Shown here in pieces: positions 44,859 to 55,809 of a stretch of 64,000 nucleotides of DNA. Position 1 is the first letter of the stretch; every line of letters starts with the position of its first letter. A program made the translations under genes and the position numbers. The stretch spans positions 496,001 through 560,000 of the forward strand of contig NZ_FQXE01000002.1 in assembly GCF_900129885.1 (NCBI RefSeq), written 5' to 3'. The DNA comes from Pollutimonas bauzanensis (GTDB lineage Bacteria; Pseudomonadota; Gammaproteobacteria; Burkholderiales; Burkholderiaceae_B). The notes beneath the pieces were generated by a model. The model did no database searches and was not told where the DNA came from. It saw only the letters and a list, made by a program, of their open reading frames with translations.

Positions 44859-45089
44859 TTACGAGACAGCGCGCTGGGACAACACGCAGCGCGTGAGTTC
44901 CACCGCGTTCCTGACATGCAGTTTCTGGAATATCCGGGCGCGGTGGGCTTCGACGGTGCGCTGCGACACGCCCAGCTCGGCGGCGATGACCTTGTTGGGC
45001 TTGCCCGACACGACATAGCCCATGACATCGCGCTCGCGCGGCGTCAGCACCGAGAGCGGCGAACCGCCCGCATTCAGACCCTCTACCAT
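44859..45089 (-). CDS. Short LuxR-type (GerE) DNA-binding protein
   Basis: 76 residues: essentially only a LuxR/GerE helix-turn-helix, with LTPRERDVMGYVVSGKPNKVIAAELGVSQRTVEAHRARIFQKLHVRNAVELTR (in part; about 15-66) complete including the recognition helix SQRTVEAHRARIFQKL. There is no receiver or autoinducer domain and none encoded upstream, so it is either a stand-alone regulator of the GerE/TraR-free kind or the surviving 3' piece of a FixJ-like response regulator. A GGGGA precedes the ATG and a promoter-like sequence lies upstream, favouring a functional gene. Confidence 0.8.
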   Translation of the reverse strand: MVEGLNAGGSPLSVLTPRERDVMGYVVSGKPNKVIAAELGVSQRTVEAHRARIFQKLHVRNAVELTRCVLSQRAVS

Positions 45090-45125
45090 GCTAGATCCCC
45101 GGTTATTATTGGTTACGACATTCTG

Positions 45126-45155
45126 TCATAGCGGCTTACACGGGTCTGCTGTCAA
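45126..45155 (-). promoter_or_regulatory. Putative sigma-70 promoter of the short LuxR-type gene
   Basis: On the minus strand, TTGACA (45155-45150) is a consensus -35, followed after 18 bases by CTATGA (45131-45126). It lies about 40 bases upstream of the ATG at 45089. Confidence 0.4.
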
Positions 45156-45211
45156 TTCTTACAGAGGACCGGAATGCGGCGCGCGGGCTGGGCGCCGGGG
45201 CGCGCGGCCCG

Positions 45212-46090
<879 letters not shown>

Positions 46091-46969
46091 TCAGGCGGCG
46101 GCGCGGATATAGGACAAGCGCACATAAATAGGCGCATAGGGTTCTGCCTGGGTAATGTCGAGCAGCGACTCGCGCGCCAGCTCCAGCATGGCCAGGAAAT
46201 GCACGACCAGGATGGCGACGGCGTCGCCCTGGTCGACACGTTCGCTGAAGAGTTCGGTGAATTCCATGAAGCGCACGTCGCTCAGGCGGCGCAAAATCTG
46301 GCTCATGTGGTCGCGCACCGATAATTGTTCGCGCGTGATGCGGTGATGGGCATTGAGCTGCGCGCGCCGCATGATGTCCAGCCAGGCGCTGCGCAAGTCA
46401 TCGGGGCTGACTTCGGGCAGCACGTGCTCGACCTGCAGGTCGGCGAAGACATGCGTGCGCTGGAAGTCCCGCCCCAGCTGGGGCAAGGCGTCCAGCATGC
46501 GCGCCGCCAGCTTCATTTGTTCGTATTCGAGCAGGCGCCTGACCAGTTCGGCCCGCGGATCGTCGGCGTCTTCGCCGGTATCGGACTTTTTGACCGGCAG
46601 CAGCATGCGCGACTTGATTTCGATGAGCAGCGCGGCCATGAGCAGGTATTCGCCGGCCAGCTCCAGGTTGTGCTTGCGTATCTGTTCGACATACGACAGA
46701 TACTGCTTGGTGACCTCGGCCATCGGAATGTCGAGCACATTGAAATTCTGCTTGCGGATGAGATAGAGCAGCAGGTCCAGCGGCCCCTGGAAGGTTTCCA
46801 GGAAAACCTCCAGGGCATCGGGGGGGATGTACAGGTCTTGCGGCATGGCGAACAAAGGCTCGCCATACAGGCGAGCCAGCGCCACGCTGTCGACCACGTC
46901 GGGCGTGCTGTCTATGGCCGGCTGGACCAAAGCGTCGAGCCTCCCGGCTCCGGCCTTAGACAAAGACAT
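46091..46969 (-). CDS. scpA: Segregation and condensation protein ScpA
   Basis: 292 residues from the ATG at 46969; an open extension to 47182 overlaps the next gene and is rejected. The kleisin N-terminal domain has FQGPLDLLLYLIRKQNFNVLDIPMAEVTKQYL (in part; about 60-90) and the C-terminal winged helix ends VRFMEFTELFSE and beyond. ScpA bridges the SMC heads with ScpB for chromosome condensation. Preceded by the DUF3460 gene and followed by panC. Confidence 0.92.
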   Translation of the reverse strand: MSLSKAGAGRLDALVQPAIDSTPDVVDSVALARLYGEPLFAMPQDLYIPPDALEVFLETFQGPLDLLLYLIRKQNFNVLDIPMAEVTKQYLSYVEQIRKHNLELAGEYLLMAALLIEIKSRMLLPVKKSDTGEDADDPRAELVRRLLEYEQMKLAARMLDALPQLGRDFQRTHVFADLQVEHVLPEVSPDDLRSAWLDIMRRAQLNAHHRITREQLSVRDHMSQILRRLSDVRFMEFTELFSERVDQGDAVAILVVHFLAMLELARESLLDITQAEPYAPIYVRLSYIRAAA

Positions 46970-46977
46970 AAAGCCTA

Positions 46978-47166
46978 TTAATTCGTTTGATACACGTACG
47001 GTTTTTGCGGAACGCGCACAGCGCGGAAACCTTCCTGTACCTCGGGGTCGATGTGCTTGTCCCACAGGCGCCCGCGGCCTTCGCGCTGGCGCGCCTCGGT
47101 ATCGGGATGTTCCGTTTTGTACTCTTTTAGAAATTGAGTAATTTCCGATTCGAAATTCTTTGCCAT
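46978..47166 (-). CDS. DUF3460 family small protein
   Basis: 62-residue hydrophilic protein matching the DUF3460 family: TQFLKEYKTEHPDTEARQREGRGRLWDK in two overlapping conserved pieces. The family is confined to Betaproteobacteria, is usually next to scpA, and has no known function. Nine bases separate its stop from the scpA start, so the two are co-transcribed. Divergent from the MFS gene. Confidence 0.88.
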   Translation of the reverse strand: MAKNFESEITQFLKEYKTEHPDTEARQREGRGRLWDKHIDPEVQEGFRAVRVPQKPYVYQTN

Positions 47167-47238
47167 AATACTTGTATACCAAATCCGGTTAACCGACGAA
47201 GTTTAAGTTTACTTCACTCGAGCAGAACTGAGTGCCCA

Positions 47239-48687
47239 ATGCCGCCTGACACCGCCGTACCGACCTCCCGCTGTTCCGCCACCCCCCCGCTTTCAGCGCG
47301 CGAACGCCGCGCCATCCGCATGATACCGTTTATCGTGGGATGCGCCTTGTTCATGCAGATGCTGGATTCCACCGTGGTGGCCACCGCCCTGCCGGCCATG
47401 GCGCTTTCGCTGGGATCGTCCGTGGTCCACATGAACGTCGCCATTACCAGCTATCTGCTGGCGGTGGCGGTGTTCGTGCCGATCAGCGGGTGGGCCGCCG
47501 ACCGTTTCGGGGCGAAACGGGTCTTCATTGCCGCGATCCTGCTTTTCACGCTCAGCTCCATCGCCTGTGCCGCCTCGCAAAGCGTAGGCCAGCTGGTCAT
47601 CTCCCGTATCGTGCAAGGCATGGCCGGCGCCATGATGGTCCCGGTGGGCCGCATCATCCTGCTGCGCAAAATCCCCAAGACCGAATTGCTCAAGGCGATG
47701 GCCTTCCTGTCGCTGCCGGCGCTGCTGGGGCCGGTCATCGGGCCGCCCCTGGGCGGCTTTCTGGTCACTTACGCCTCGTGGCACTGGATTTTCCTGATCA
47801 ACATCCCCGTGGGCGCCCTCGGCATCGCGCTGGTGATGTACTACATCCGCGACGATTACCCGGTCACCGCGCCGCGCCTGGACTGGCTGGGCTTCATCCT
47901 CAGCGCCGTCAGCCTGGCCACGCTGGTGTCCGGCTTCGAAGCCATGGGCCATCAGTCCATGCCCCTCGTGGAGTTGCTGCTGCTGGTCGGCGTAGGCCTG
48001 GCTTGCGGGCTGCTGTATGTCTGGCACGCCAAGCGCGTCGAACACCCCATCATCGACCTGTCCCTGCTGCGCACCCCGACTTTCGCGATTTCCACAATGG
48101 GAGGCAACCTGTGCCGCTTCGCGGTCGGCGCCAGCCCCTTCCTGCTGGCCATCCTGCTGCAGGTGGGATTCGGCTTGTCGCCGTTCTCGGCGGGCATGAT
48201 CACATTCACCAGCGCCGTGGGAGCCATGATCATGAAATTCGTGGCCACTTCCATCATCCAGTACTTCGGCTTCAAGCGCGTGCTGACCATCAACGCGCTA
48301 TTGACGGCCGTCTTCATCGCCTTGTGCGGGCTGTTCCGGGCCGACACGCCCATATGGGTCATGGCGGGCATCCTGATCATCGGGGGCTTCTTCCGCTCGC
48401 TGCAGTTCACGGCGGTCAATGCGCTTACCTACGCGGACCTGGGCGCGCATGACATGAGCCGGGCCAGCAGCTTCGCCGCCATGGCCCAGCAGCTAGGCAT
48501 CAGCCTGGGCGTGGCCTGCGCCGCGGTGACCCTGAACCTGAGCATGACCTGGCGCGGCGGCACGGAGCTGGCGCTGACGGACATCATCTGGGGGTTTGTG
48601 GTCATCGGCCTGATCACCGCGGCGTCGGCGATCTCATTCACCCGCCTTCCCGCCAATGCGGGCCACAACCTGCACAAGAACCGATAG
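47239..48687 (+). CDS. MFS drug transporter of the DHA2 (EmrB/QacA) family
   Basis: 482-residue inner-membrane protein with about 14 hydrophobic segments. Motif C-like region GPVIGPPLGGFLVTY (about 155-169) marks a drug/proton antiporter; LDSTVVATALPAMA in TM1 and WHWIFLINIPVG are DHA2 hallmarks; motif A is reduced to SGWAADRFGAKRVF. It exports unspecified amphiphilic compounds. Divergent from the scpA operon, with a convergent XRE regulator downstream that might control it. Confidence 0.9.
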   Translation: MPPDTAVPTSRCSATPPLSARERRAIRMIPFIVGCALFMQMLDSTVVATALPAMALSLGSSVVHMNVAITSYLLAVAVFVPISGWAADRFGAKRVFIAAILLFTLSSIACAASQSVGQLVISRIVQGMAGAMMVPVGRIILLRKIPKTELLKAMAFLSLPALLGPVIGPPLGGFLVTYASWHWIFLINIPVGALGIALVMYYIRDDYPVTAPRLDWLGFILSAVSLATLVSGFEAMGHQSMPLVELLLLVGVGLACGLLYVWHAKRVEHPIIDLSLLRTPTFAISTMGGNLCRFAVGASPFLLAILLQVGFGLSPFSAGMITFTSAVGAMIMKFVATSIIQYFGFKRVLTINALLTAVFIALCGLFRADTPIWVMAGILIIGGFFRSLQFTAVNALTYADLGAHDMSRASSFAAMAQQLGISLGVACAAVTLNLSMTWRGGTELALTDIIWGFVVIGLITAASAISFTRLPANAGHNLHKNR

Positions 48688-48717
48688 GCGAGAGGCCCTG
48701 GCCGCGCGCCGATGAAA

Positions 48718-49599
48718 TCAGGAAGGCGCGGCGTCCGCGTTTTCGAGCAGCATCACCAGCTTGCAGTCGGGCCGCGTCGCCAGCCGGAACGTGATCTGCT
48801 GGTAGCGCAGTACACCCGAAACAGGATGCAGGAACTCGCGCAGCCCGCCCTCGCGGTCGACGACGGTATGGCGCGTCCACCAATGCGCGAACACGGCGGA
48901 GGACTGCAGCAGGTCATCGAGCACGCCCCGCACGTCCGGCTCATCGGCGTGCGCCGCGGCATCGGCCCGGAACTCCGCCACCACGCGGCTGGCGCGCTGC
49001 TCCCAGTCCACGACCAGCGCGCGCGCCGCCGGGTCCTGGAAGATATAACGCAGCAGATTGGGGCTGGCATCGCGGTCGGGCCAGCCGTCGAACAGATACA
49101 GCAAGGCGTCGTTGCGGGCCAGCACGTTCCAGCAGCGGTCCAGGATATAGGCCGGCGCGCTGATGCTGTGCACGCAGGCGGCCAGCCCCGTGGGCAAAGG
49201 ATGCGCGTGGCCGCGCCCGTGTTCGGGGTCGGTGCATTCGGCCAGATCGAACAGATAATGGCGTTCGGCGCGCGCCAGGCCCAGCACCGAAGCCAGCCTG
49301 GCCCAGACGCTGGGCGATACCGAAACATCGCGCCCCTGCTCTATCCAGGTATACCAGGTGACGCTGATATCGCACAGCTGCGCGACCTCTTCGCGACGCA
49401 ATCCCGGGGTGCGGCGGCGGACTCCGGCGGGCAGGCCAACGGTTCCAGGCTGCACGCGCGCCCGCGCGCTGCGCAGGAAATCGCCCAGCGCCTTGCGCCG
49501 GGCGGAATTGACCTGCTCCGCGGATGGCGGCGATCCGGCGGCCGGCGATCCGGCGGCCGGCGTCCCGGCGGCCGGCGCTCCCGCTTCCTTGTCGCGCAT
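48718..49599 (-). CDS. XRE-family regulator with MmyB-like ligand-binding domain
   Basis: 293 residues. An N-terminal Ala/Gly/Pro repeat (AGTPAAGSPAAGSP) encoded by 15-base DNA repeats is followed by an HTH (about 35-110; RRTPGLRREEVAQLCDISVTWYTWIEQGR region, in part) and a PAS-like MmyB domain (about 125-290, with FDGWPDRDASPNLLRYIF). This is the standard helix-turn-helix transcriptional regulator architecture common in Burkholderiales and actinomycetes, often beside oxidoreductases or transporters. Convergent with the MFS gene; 21 bases upstream is the end of metH. Confidence 0.9.
   Translation of the reverse strand: MRDKEAGAPAAGTPAAGSPAAGSPPSAEQVNSARRKALGDFLRSARARVQPGTVGLPAGVRRRTPGLRREEVAQLCDISVTWYTWIEQGRDVSVSPSVWARLASVLGLARAERHYLFDLAECTDPEHGRGHAHPLPTGLAACVHSISAPAYILDRCWNVLARNDALLYLFDGWPDRDASPNLLRYIFQDPAARALVVDWEQRASRVVAEFRADAAAHADEPDVRGVLDDLLQSSAVFAHWWTRHTVVDREGGLREFLHPVSGVLRYQQITFRLATRPDCKLVMLLENADAAPS
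49529..49583. repeat. 15-base tandem repeat in the 5' end of the XRE regulator gene
   Basis: GGCGATCCGGCGGCC is repeated identically at 49529-49543 and 49544-49558, with a third copy (two changes) at 49559-49573 and a partial fourth. It encodes an AGSPA-type pentapeptide repeat. Copy-number change would lengthen or shorten the disordered N-terminus in frame. Confidence 0.85.
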
Positions 49600-49620
49600 A
49601 TACCTCCCTATTCCCGGCGC

Positions 49621-52600
49621 TTATCTTAAAACGCTGGCCAGAGTGCGGCGCACATCGTCTTCGTCGCGGCCGCTGCGCTGCGCATAGTCCTTCACCTGGT
49701 CGTCCCCTATGGTACCGACATTGAAGTACTGCGACATGGGGTGGCTCAAATAAAAGCCCGAAACACTGGACGCCGGGTACATGGCATAGCTGTCGGTCAA
49801 CTGCATGCCGATGTCTTCGCATTCCAGGACCCGGAACATGTCTTTTTTCACCACGTGCTCGGGGCAGGCCGGATAGCCGGGCGCGGGGCGTATGCCCTGA
49901 TACTTCTCGGCGATGATGTCCGCGTCGGGCAGGCTTTCGTCCGGCACATAGCCCCACAGGTCGCGGCGCACCCGCGCGTGCAGGGTTTCGGCGAAACCTT
50001 CGGCCAGCCGGTCGGCGATCGCCTTGAGCATGATGCTGGAATAATCGTCGTTGTCGTCCAGGAAGCGCTTGTCGTGCTTTTCTATGCCCAGGCCGCCAGT
50101 CACCGCGAACAGGCCGATGTAGTCGGCGACGCCGCTGGATTTCGGCGCAATGTAGTCCGCCAGGCATTTGTAATCCACGCCTTCGCGCTTTTCCTGCTGC
50201 TGGCGCAGGTTGCGCCAGGTGAACAGGACTTCGCTGCGGGTTTCGTCGCGGTATACCTCGATGTCTTCATCGTTGACGGTATTGGCCGGATAGAAGGCGA
50301 TCACCCCGTTGGCGCTCAGCCAGCGGCCGTCTATGACCTTTTTCATCATGGCCTGCCCTTCTTCCAGGAGCTTGCGCGCCTGCTCGCCCACCACCTTGTC
50401 GTCGAGGATGGCCGGATACTGGCCGAACAGGCTCCAGGTCTGGAAGAACGGCGTCCAGTCCAGGAACTTCAAAACCTCGGTGAGATCGTAGTTCTTGAAG
50501 GTGCGCCGGCCGATGAACTTGGGGCGCGGCGGCGTGTAATTGGCCCAGTCTATGGCCGGGCGGCCGGCGCGCGCGTCGACCAGGCTGACCATGGGCGTGG
50601 CCTTGCGGTTGGCATGGCGAGTGCGCACCACCTCGTACTCCTCGGCCAGCTCGGCCAGCCAGGCATCCGCCCCGTCGGACATCAAATGGGTGGCCACGCC
50701 CACGGAACGGCTGGCATCGGGCACATAGATCACCGGCCCTTCATAATTGGGCGCGATCTTTACCGCCGTATGCACGCGGCTGGTGGTGGCCCCGCCCACC
50801 AGCAAAGGCAGCTTGCGGCTGCGAAAATAGTCGTCGCGCTGCATTTCCGAGGCGACATAGGCCATTTCTTCGAGGCTGGGCGTGATCAGGCCCGAAAGCC
50901 CGACAATATCGGCGTTTTCTTCCTTGGCTTTGGCGAGAATCTGCGAGCAGGGCACCATGACGCCCATATTCACCACTTCAAAGTTGTTGCACTGCAAGAC
51001 CACCGTGACGATGTTCTTGCCGATATCGTGCACGTCCCCCTTGACGGTGGCGATCACGATCTTGCCCTTGGCGCGCACGTCGCCGCCCGCCGCCTGGATC
51101 TGCAGCTTTTCTTCTTCGATGAAGGGAATCAGGTGGGCGACCGACAGCTTCATGACGCGCGCCGACTTGACCACCTGCGGCAGGAACATCTTTCCCGCGC
51201 CGAACAGGTCGCCCACGACATTCATGCCGTCCATCAGCGGGCCTTCGATCACCTGGATGGGCCGCCCGCCCGCGGCGGCGATTTTCTGGCGCACTTCCTC
51301 GGTGTCCTCGACGATGAAGGCGGTGATGCCATGCACCAGCGCATGGGAAAGCCGCGCCTCCACCGACTGGTCGCGCCAGGCCAGATCTTCTTCCTTCCTG
51401 GCGCCTGACCCCTTGACCGTCTCGGCCAGCTCGACCAGGCGCTCTGTGGGTGTGCGTTCGTCGGCGGGGTCGGTTTTGCCCAATGGCTGCGGACGATCCA
51501 GCACCACGTCCTCGACCATGTCGCGCAGGACCTTGTCCAGATCGCTGTACACGCCCAGTTGCCCGGCGTTGACGATGCCCATGGTCAGGCCTTCCTGGAT
51601 GGCGTAGTACAGGAAGACCGCATGGATGGCTTCGCGCATGGCTTCGTTGCCGCGGAAGGAAAAGCTGACATTGGAGATGCCGCCCGACACGCGGGCATGG
51701 GGCAGGTTGTCGGTGATCCAGCGCGTGGCTTCGATGAAGTCGACCGCATAGTGGTTGTGCTCGTCGATGCCGGTGGCGATGGCGAAGACGTTGGGATCGA
51801 AAATGATGTCTTCCGGCGGGAAGCCCACCTCATTGACCAGCAGGTCGTAGGCCCGGCGGCAGATCGCCTTGCGCTTTTCCAGGTTGTCGGCCTGGCCCTC
51901 TTCGTCGAAAGCCATGACCACGGCGGCGGCGCCGTATTTGCGGCACAAGCGGGCGTGCTCCAGGAAGGGGCCTTCGCCTTCCTTCATGGAAATGGAATTG
52001 ACCACGGCCTTGCCCTGCACGCAGCGCAGGCCGGTTTCGATGACTTCCCATTTGGAGCTGTCTATCATGATGGGCACCCGCGCGATGTCCGGCTCGGAGG
52101 CCACCATGTTCAGGAAGCGGTGCATGCAGGCGGCGGAATCCAGCATGGCCTCGTCCATGTTGATGTCAATGATTTGCGCGCCGTTCTCGACCTGCTGGCG
52201 CGCCACCGTCAGGGCCTCATCGTATTTTTCCTCGCGTATCAGGCGCAGGAACATTTTGCTGCCGGTCACGTTGGTGCGCTCGCCCACGTTCACGAACAGC
52301 GAGTCGCCGTCGATGTTCAGCGCCTCCAGGCCCGACAGGCGGGTCTTGACGGGCACTGTCGGCACCTGGCGCACGGGCAGGCTCGCCACCTTGTCGGCGA
52401 TGGCCTTGATGTGCTCGGGCGTGGTGCCGCAGCAACCGCCGGCCATATTGACCAGGCCGGAGCGCGCGAATTCTTCCAGCAGGGCGGAGGTGTCGGCGGG
52501 GGTTTCGTCGAAGCCCGTGTCGGCCATGGGGTTGGGCAGCCCGGCATTGGGGTAGACGCACACATAGGTATCGCAAAGCTTGGACAGCTCGGCGACATAG

Positions 52601-53394
52601 GGGCGCATCAGGGCGGCGCCCAGGGCGCAGTTCAGGCCTATGGTGATGGGCCGGGCGTGGCGCACCGAATTCCAGAATGCCTCGACGGTCTGGCCCGACA
52701 GTATCCGCCCGGACGCGTCGGTCACCGTGCCCGAGATCATCACCGGCAGGCGCGCGCCGCGTTCTTCGAACACGGTTTCGACCGCGAAGATCGCGGCCTT
52801 GGCGTTGAGGGTATCGAAGATGGTTTCGATCAGGACGATGTCTATGCCGCCGTCAAGCAGGCCGTGCAACTGCTCGGTGTAGGCGACGCGCAATTGCTCG
52901 AAGGTGACATTGCGCGCCGCCGGGTCGTTGACGTCGGGCGAGATGGAGGCGGTTTTGGGCTGCGGCCCCAGAGCGCCGGCCGCGAAGCGCGGGCGCTGCG
53001 GGGTGCTGAAGGCGTCACAGGCGGCGCGCGCGAGCCTGGCCGATTCGAGGTTCAGTTCATAGGCCAGCTCGGGCAGGCCATAATCGCCCTGCGCAATGGA
53101 AGTGGCGCCGAAGGTATTGGTTTCGATGACGTCGGCGCCGGCTTCCAGGTACTGGCTATGGATCGTGGAAATGATGTCGGGGCGCACGAGGGACAATAGT
53201 TCGTTGTTGCCTTTGACGTCCTTGAAATGGTCCGCAAAGCGCGTGCCGCGGAAATCCGTTTCGCCCAGTTTGTATTGCTGGATCATGGTGCCCATGGCCC
53301 CGTCGAGGATGAGGATGCGTTCGGCGAGCAGGCGCGCGAATTCGGCGCCATGGGTGTAGGAGGAAAGCGGATAAGGCAAGGACGGATAAGACAC
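49621..53394 (-). CDS. metH: Cobalamin-dependent methionine synthase (full length)
   Basis: 1257 residues from the GTG at 53394, which has AGGTGG at the right distance; an ATG at 53454 would add 20 unconserved residues. Four domains are visible: homocysteine-binding (zinc ligands Cys256 in LNCALGA and Cys321/Cys322 in GGCCG), methyltetrahydrofolate-binding ([12 protein letters not shown] from about 368), B12-binding with the axial His in GDVHDIGKN, and the C-terminal SAM-dependent reactivation domain ending about 1255. It remethylates homocysteine to methionine. No cobalamin riboswitch was recognised in the 164 bases upstream. Confidence 0.97.
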   Translation of the reverse strand: MSYPSLPYPLSSYTHGAEFARLLAERILILDGAMGTMIQQYKLGETDFRGTRFADHFKDVKGNNELLSLVRPDIISTIHSQYLEAGADVIETNTFGATSIAQGDYGLPELAYELNLESARLARAACDAFSTPQRPRFAAGALGPQPKTASISPDVNDPAARNVTFEQLRVAYTEQLHGLLDGGIDIVLIETIFDTLNAKAAIFAVETVFEERGARLPVMISGTVTDASGRILSGQTVEAFWNSVRHARPITIGLNCALGAALMRPYVAELSKLCDTYVCVYPNAGLPNPMADTGFDETPADTSALLEEFARSGLVNMAGGCCGTTPEHIKAIADKVASLPVRQVPTVPVKTRLSGLEALNIDGDSLFVNVGERTNVTGSKMFLRLIREEKYDEALTVARQQVENGAQIIDINMDEAMLDSAACMHRFLNMVASEPDIARVPIMIDSSKWEVIETGLRCVQGKAVVNSISMKEGEGPFLEHARLCRKYGAAAVVMAFDEEGQADNLEKRKAICRRAYDLLVNEVGFPPEDIIFDPNVFAIATGIDEHNHYAVDFIEATRWITDNLPHARVSGGISNVSFSFRGNEAMREAIHAVFLYYAIQEGLTMGIVNAGQLGVYSDLDKVLRDMVEDVVLDRPQPLGKTDPADERTPTERLVELAETVKGSGARKEEDLAWRDQSVEARLSHALVHGITAFIVEDTEEVRQKIAAAGGRPIQVIEGPLMDGMNVVGDLFGAGKMFLPQVVKSARVMKLSVAHLIPFIEEEKLQIQAAGGDVRAKGKIVIATVKGDVHDIGKNIVTVVLQCNNFEVVNMGVMVPCSQILAKAKEENADIVGLSGLITPSLEEMAYVASEMQRDDYFRSRKLPLLVGGATTSRVHTAVKIAPNYEGPVIYVPDASRSVGVATHLMSDGADAWLAELAEEYEVVRTRHANRKATPMVSLVDARAGRPAIDWANYTPPRPKFIGRRTFKNYDLTEVLKFLDWTPFFQTWSLFGQYPAILDDKVVGEQARKLLEEGQAMMKKVIDGRWLSANGVIAFYPANTVNDEDIEVYRDETRSEVLFTWRNLRQQQEKREGVDYKCLADYIAPKSSGVADYIGLFAVTGGLGIEKHDKRFLDDNDDYSSIMLKAIADRLAEGFAETLHARVRRDLWGYVPDESLPDADIIAEKYQGIRPAPGYPACPEHVVKKDMFRVLECEDIGMQLTDSYAMYPASSVSGFYLSHPMSQYFNVGTIGDDQVKDYAQRSGRDEDDVRRTLASVLR

Positions 53395-53558
53395 GAGACC
53401 ACCTGGCGGTAAACAGGACAGGCATATAAGCCGCATGCCCTGCGGCCTCTGCATGGCGGGGGTTGCCGCCGGAATGAATGCAGAGGGCCTGTTCGATACG
53501 AAAAGAAGGGCTTATTGTATCGCCCGCCGATGTGGTGGCGGCTTTCCGCTGGAGCCGA

Positions 53559-54335
53559 TCATGATTTCAAATCGATTTCCAGCCTTATGCCGTCTCCCCG
53601 ATAGGCGACCTCCGCGTAGTACAAAACGGATCCGTCGCTGGAGGTGAAGGTTCGTATCACATTGGCGACGGGCGCGCCCACGGGTATGCCCAGCAGGGTG
53701 GCGGTTTCCGCGTCGGCGGTTCCGATGCTCAAGGTTTGCCGGGCCTGGGCGATATCCAGCGATTTGTTTGCCACCATCAGCGGGATCACGGGCTCGCTGC
53801 GGAACTTCCCGGGCGCCAGTTTGAAGATGTGTTCGGCGATGTAAAGCGAAATCACGCAGTAGGGGCGGCCATCGAGAGAATGCAGCCGGCGCATGTATAT
53901 GTATTGGGGCGGCTGGCCCATCGCGCTGGGCAGGGCGCGGGGGACTTCGTCGATCTCCAGGATGCGCGGGACGAGGACGCGATAGGTCTGCGCGAGTTCG
54001 TAAAGCGATGTCTCGAGGGGAGTCGTCTTGATGGGCGTGGCGGTCGCGCTCACGAAAGTCCCCTGCCCTCTCTGGCTCGATAGCAGGCCCTCTTTGACCA
54101 GCAACTGCACCGCCTGCCGGGCGGTTGGGCGCGCCACTCCGAATTCGCTGGCGAGGCTATGCAGCGACGGCAGCGTTTCGCCGGCATGCCAGATGCCGCT
54201 TTCCACGCGTTGGCGCAGGCGGTCCGCGATGATGACGTAGCGCGGAATGGGACCCGATGGAATTGCTTTATGCCCGCCGTTCTTGGAGGCGCTGCGGGCT
54301 TTCTTTTTCCGGTTCGGGACTTCGGGGGCATTCAT
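53559..54335 (-). CDS. GntR-family regulator (HutC/UTRA subgroup)
   Basis: 258 residues from the ATG at 54335; an open extension to 54854 overlaps the divergent gene and is rejected. A Lys/Arg-rich N-terminus (NRKKKARSASKNGGHK) precedes a winged helix (about 30-100; GVARPTARQAVQLLVKEGLLSS with RGQGTFVS wing) and a UTRA ligand domain (about 110-255). Divergent from the enolase-superfamily enzyme, which it probably represses; the gap 54336-54543 has an AT-rich stretch near 54430-54470 with CAAAAG and CTTTTG half-sites 23 bases apart. Confidence 0.9.
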   Translation of the reverse strand: MNAPEVPNRKKKARSASKNGGHKAIPSGPIPRYVIIADRLRQRVESGIWHAGETLPSLHSLASEFGVARPTARQAVQLLVKEGLLSSQRGQGTFVSATATPIKTTPLETSLYELAQTYRVLVPRILEIDEVPRALPSAMGQPPQYIYMRRLHSLDGRPYCVISLYIAEHIFKLAPGKFRSEPVIPLMVANKSLDIAQARQTLSIGTADAETATLLGIPVGAPVANVIRTFTSSDGSVLYYAEVAYRGDGIRLEIDLKS

Positions 54336-54543
54336 AAAAATCGGGATGAGCCGTCTATTGAAATGGTGGCAATTGGCCGGGCCGGCCAGTGTAAGCGACA
54401 TTGCGCGGCATGCGGCGGGGCTGGGGCTTATCAAAAGTATAGTATTATTTACTTCATTACCTTTTGTATTGTTGCACGGCTGATCCGATTTCCACCGGGA
54501 AAGCGGTTCGAGCTCGATCCCACTTGTTCTGGAGAACCACTGC

Positions 54544-55692
54544 GTGCTGCGCGGAAAAGATATTTCCTTTGAGATCGGCAAGGTTGAAGCGTTTGTTTTC
54601 CGCGCTCCGGCGAATCCGCCGGTCCGCACCTCTTTCGGCATCATGCATGAGCGGCCGGCCCTGCTGCTGCGGCTGACCGATAGCGATGGGGTGGCCGGGT
54701 GGGGCGAAGTGTGGTGCAACTTCCCTTCCGTGGGAGCCGAGCATCGGGCCCGGCTGGTGACGGAAATCCTGAAGCAGATGCTGTGCGGGCGCAGGTGGCC
54801 TTCGCCGCGCGCCTGTTTCGATGCGCTGAACGCCCAGGTGCATATCCTGGCCATTCAATCCGGGGAGCCCGGCCCTCTGGCCCAGGCCATTGCGGGCATC
54901 GATATCGCCGTGTGGGACATCATCGGGAAGCGCTCGGGACAGGCTTTGTGGAAGCTGTTCGGCGGCGGCGATACGGTAGCGGTGTACGCATCCGGCATCA
55001 ATCCGGATGCCCCCCTGCGCGTGATGGAAGCAAAGGCCAGAGAGGGATATACCGCATTCAAGCTGAAGGTGGGCTTCGACGACCAGCGCGATGAGGCCAA
55101 CGTGCGCGCCCTGAGGTCGGCCCTGGGCGCAAGCGGAACGCTGATGATCGATGCGAATCAGGGATGGAATATTGCGCGGGCGAGCGACATGGCCGTCCGG
55201 CTGGAACTTTATGATCTGGCGTGGATCGAAGAGCCTCTTCCTGCCGACACTCCCCTGCCGCTTTGGCGAACGTTGTCCGGGCGCACGTCGGCGAGGCTGG
55301 CCGGGGGCGAGAACCTGCGCGGCGAAACGGCGTTCGAGGCGGCCGGCGACGAAGGCGGATTGCGCGTCATCCAGCCCGACCTGGGCAAATGGGGAGGCTT
55401 CAGCGGCTGTTTGCCGGTGGGCCGATATGCGCAGCGGCATGGGCGCTGGTTCTGCCCGCACTGGCTGGGCGCCGGCATCGGCCTGATGGCGTCCATGCAT
55501 CTCAAGGCGGCGCTGGGTGGCGAGGGCTATGTCGAGGTGGATTCCAATCCGAATCCATTGCGCGAGATGCTGGCCGAGCCCGGCTTTGCCGTCGCCGACG
55601 GCAAAGTCACCTTGTCCGACCGTCCCGGCCTGGGGGTCGAACCCATGCTCGACGCAGCGGCCAGATACCTCGTCCCCCTATGCCAGGATTGA
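54544..55692 (+). CDS. Mandelate racemase/muconate lactonizing enzyme family protein (enolase superfamily)
   Basis: 382 residues from a GTG. Capping domain, then a TIM barrel with the catalytic KLKVG (Lys-x-Lys, about 177), metal ligands Asp in MIDANQ (about 202), Glu in IEEP (about 228) and Glu in GGEN (about 256), and a HW pair in FCPHWLGAG (about 304) that could supply the second acid/base. It matches dehydratase/racemase members acting on acid sugars or other hydroxy acids. The substrate is not predictable by eye. Divergent from the HutC-type regulator. Confidence 0.88.
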   Translation: MLRGKDISFEIGKVEAFVFRAPANPPVRTSFGIMHERPALLLRLTDSDGVAGWGEVWCNFPSVGAEHRARLVTEILKQMLCGRRWPSPRACFDALNAQVHILAIQSGEPGPLAQAIAGIDIAVWDIIGKRSGQALWKLFGGGDTVAVYASGINPDAPLRVMEAKAREGYTAFKLKVGFDDQRDEANVRALRSALGASGTLMIDANQGWNIARASDMAVRLELYDLAWIEEPLPADTPLPLWRTLSGRTSARLAGGENLRGETAFEAAGDEGGLRVIQPDLGKWGGFSGCLPVGRYAQRHGRWFCPHWLGAGIGLMASMHLKAALGGEGYVEVDSNPNPLREMLAEPGFAVADGKVTLSDRPGLGVEPMLDAAARYLVPLCQD

Positions 55693-55809
55693 AGCCGCAG
55701 CGATAAAAATCAAGCTCTTCGCTTGTTCGGCTGGCGAAATGCCGGCCAGCCGGCATTGGCGACAGCGATGTTAAGCTAAGCCTGACTCCACCCACTACCC
55801 GACATCGCC

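Noticed and set aside
49741-53199. Long plus-strand open frames opposite metH
   Set aside because: Same compositional artefact; metH on the minus strand explains the region fully.
53395-53558. Cobalamin riboswitch expected ahead of metH
   Set aside because: No B12-box-like conserved elements could be recognised in the short gap.
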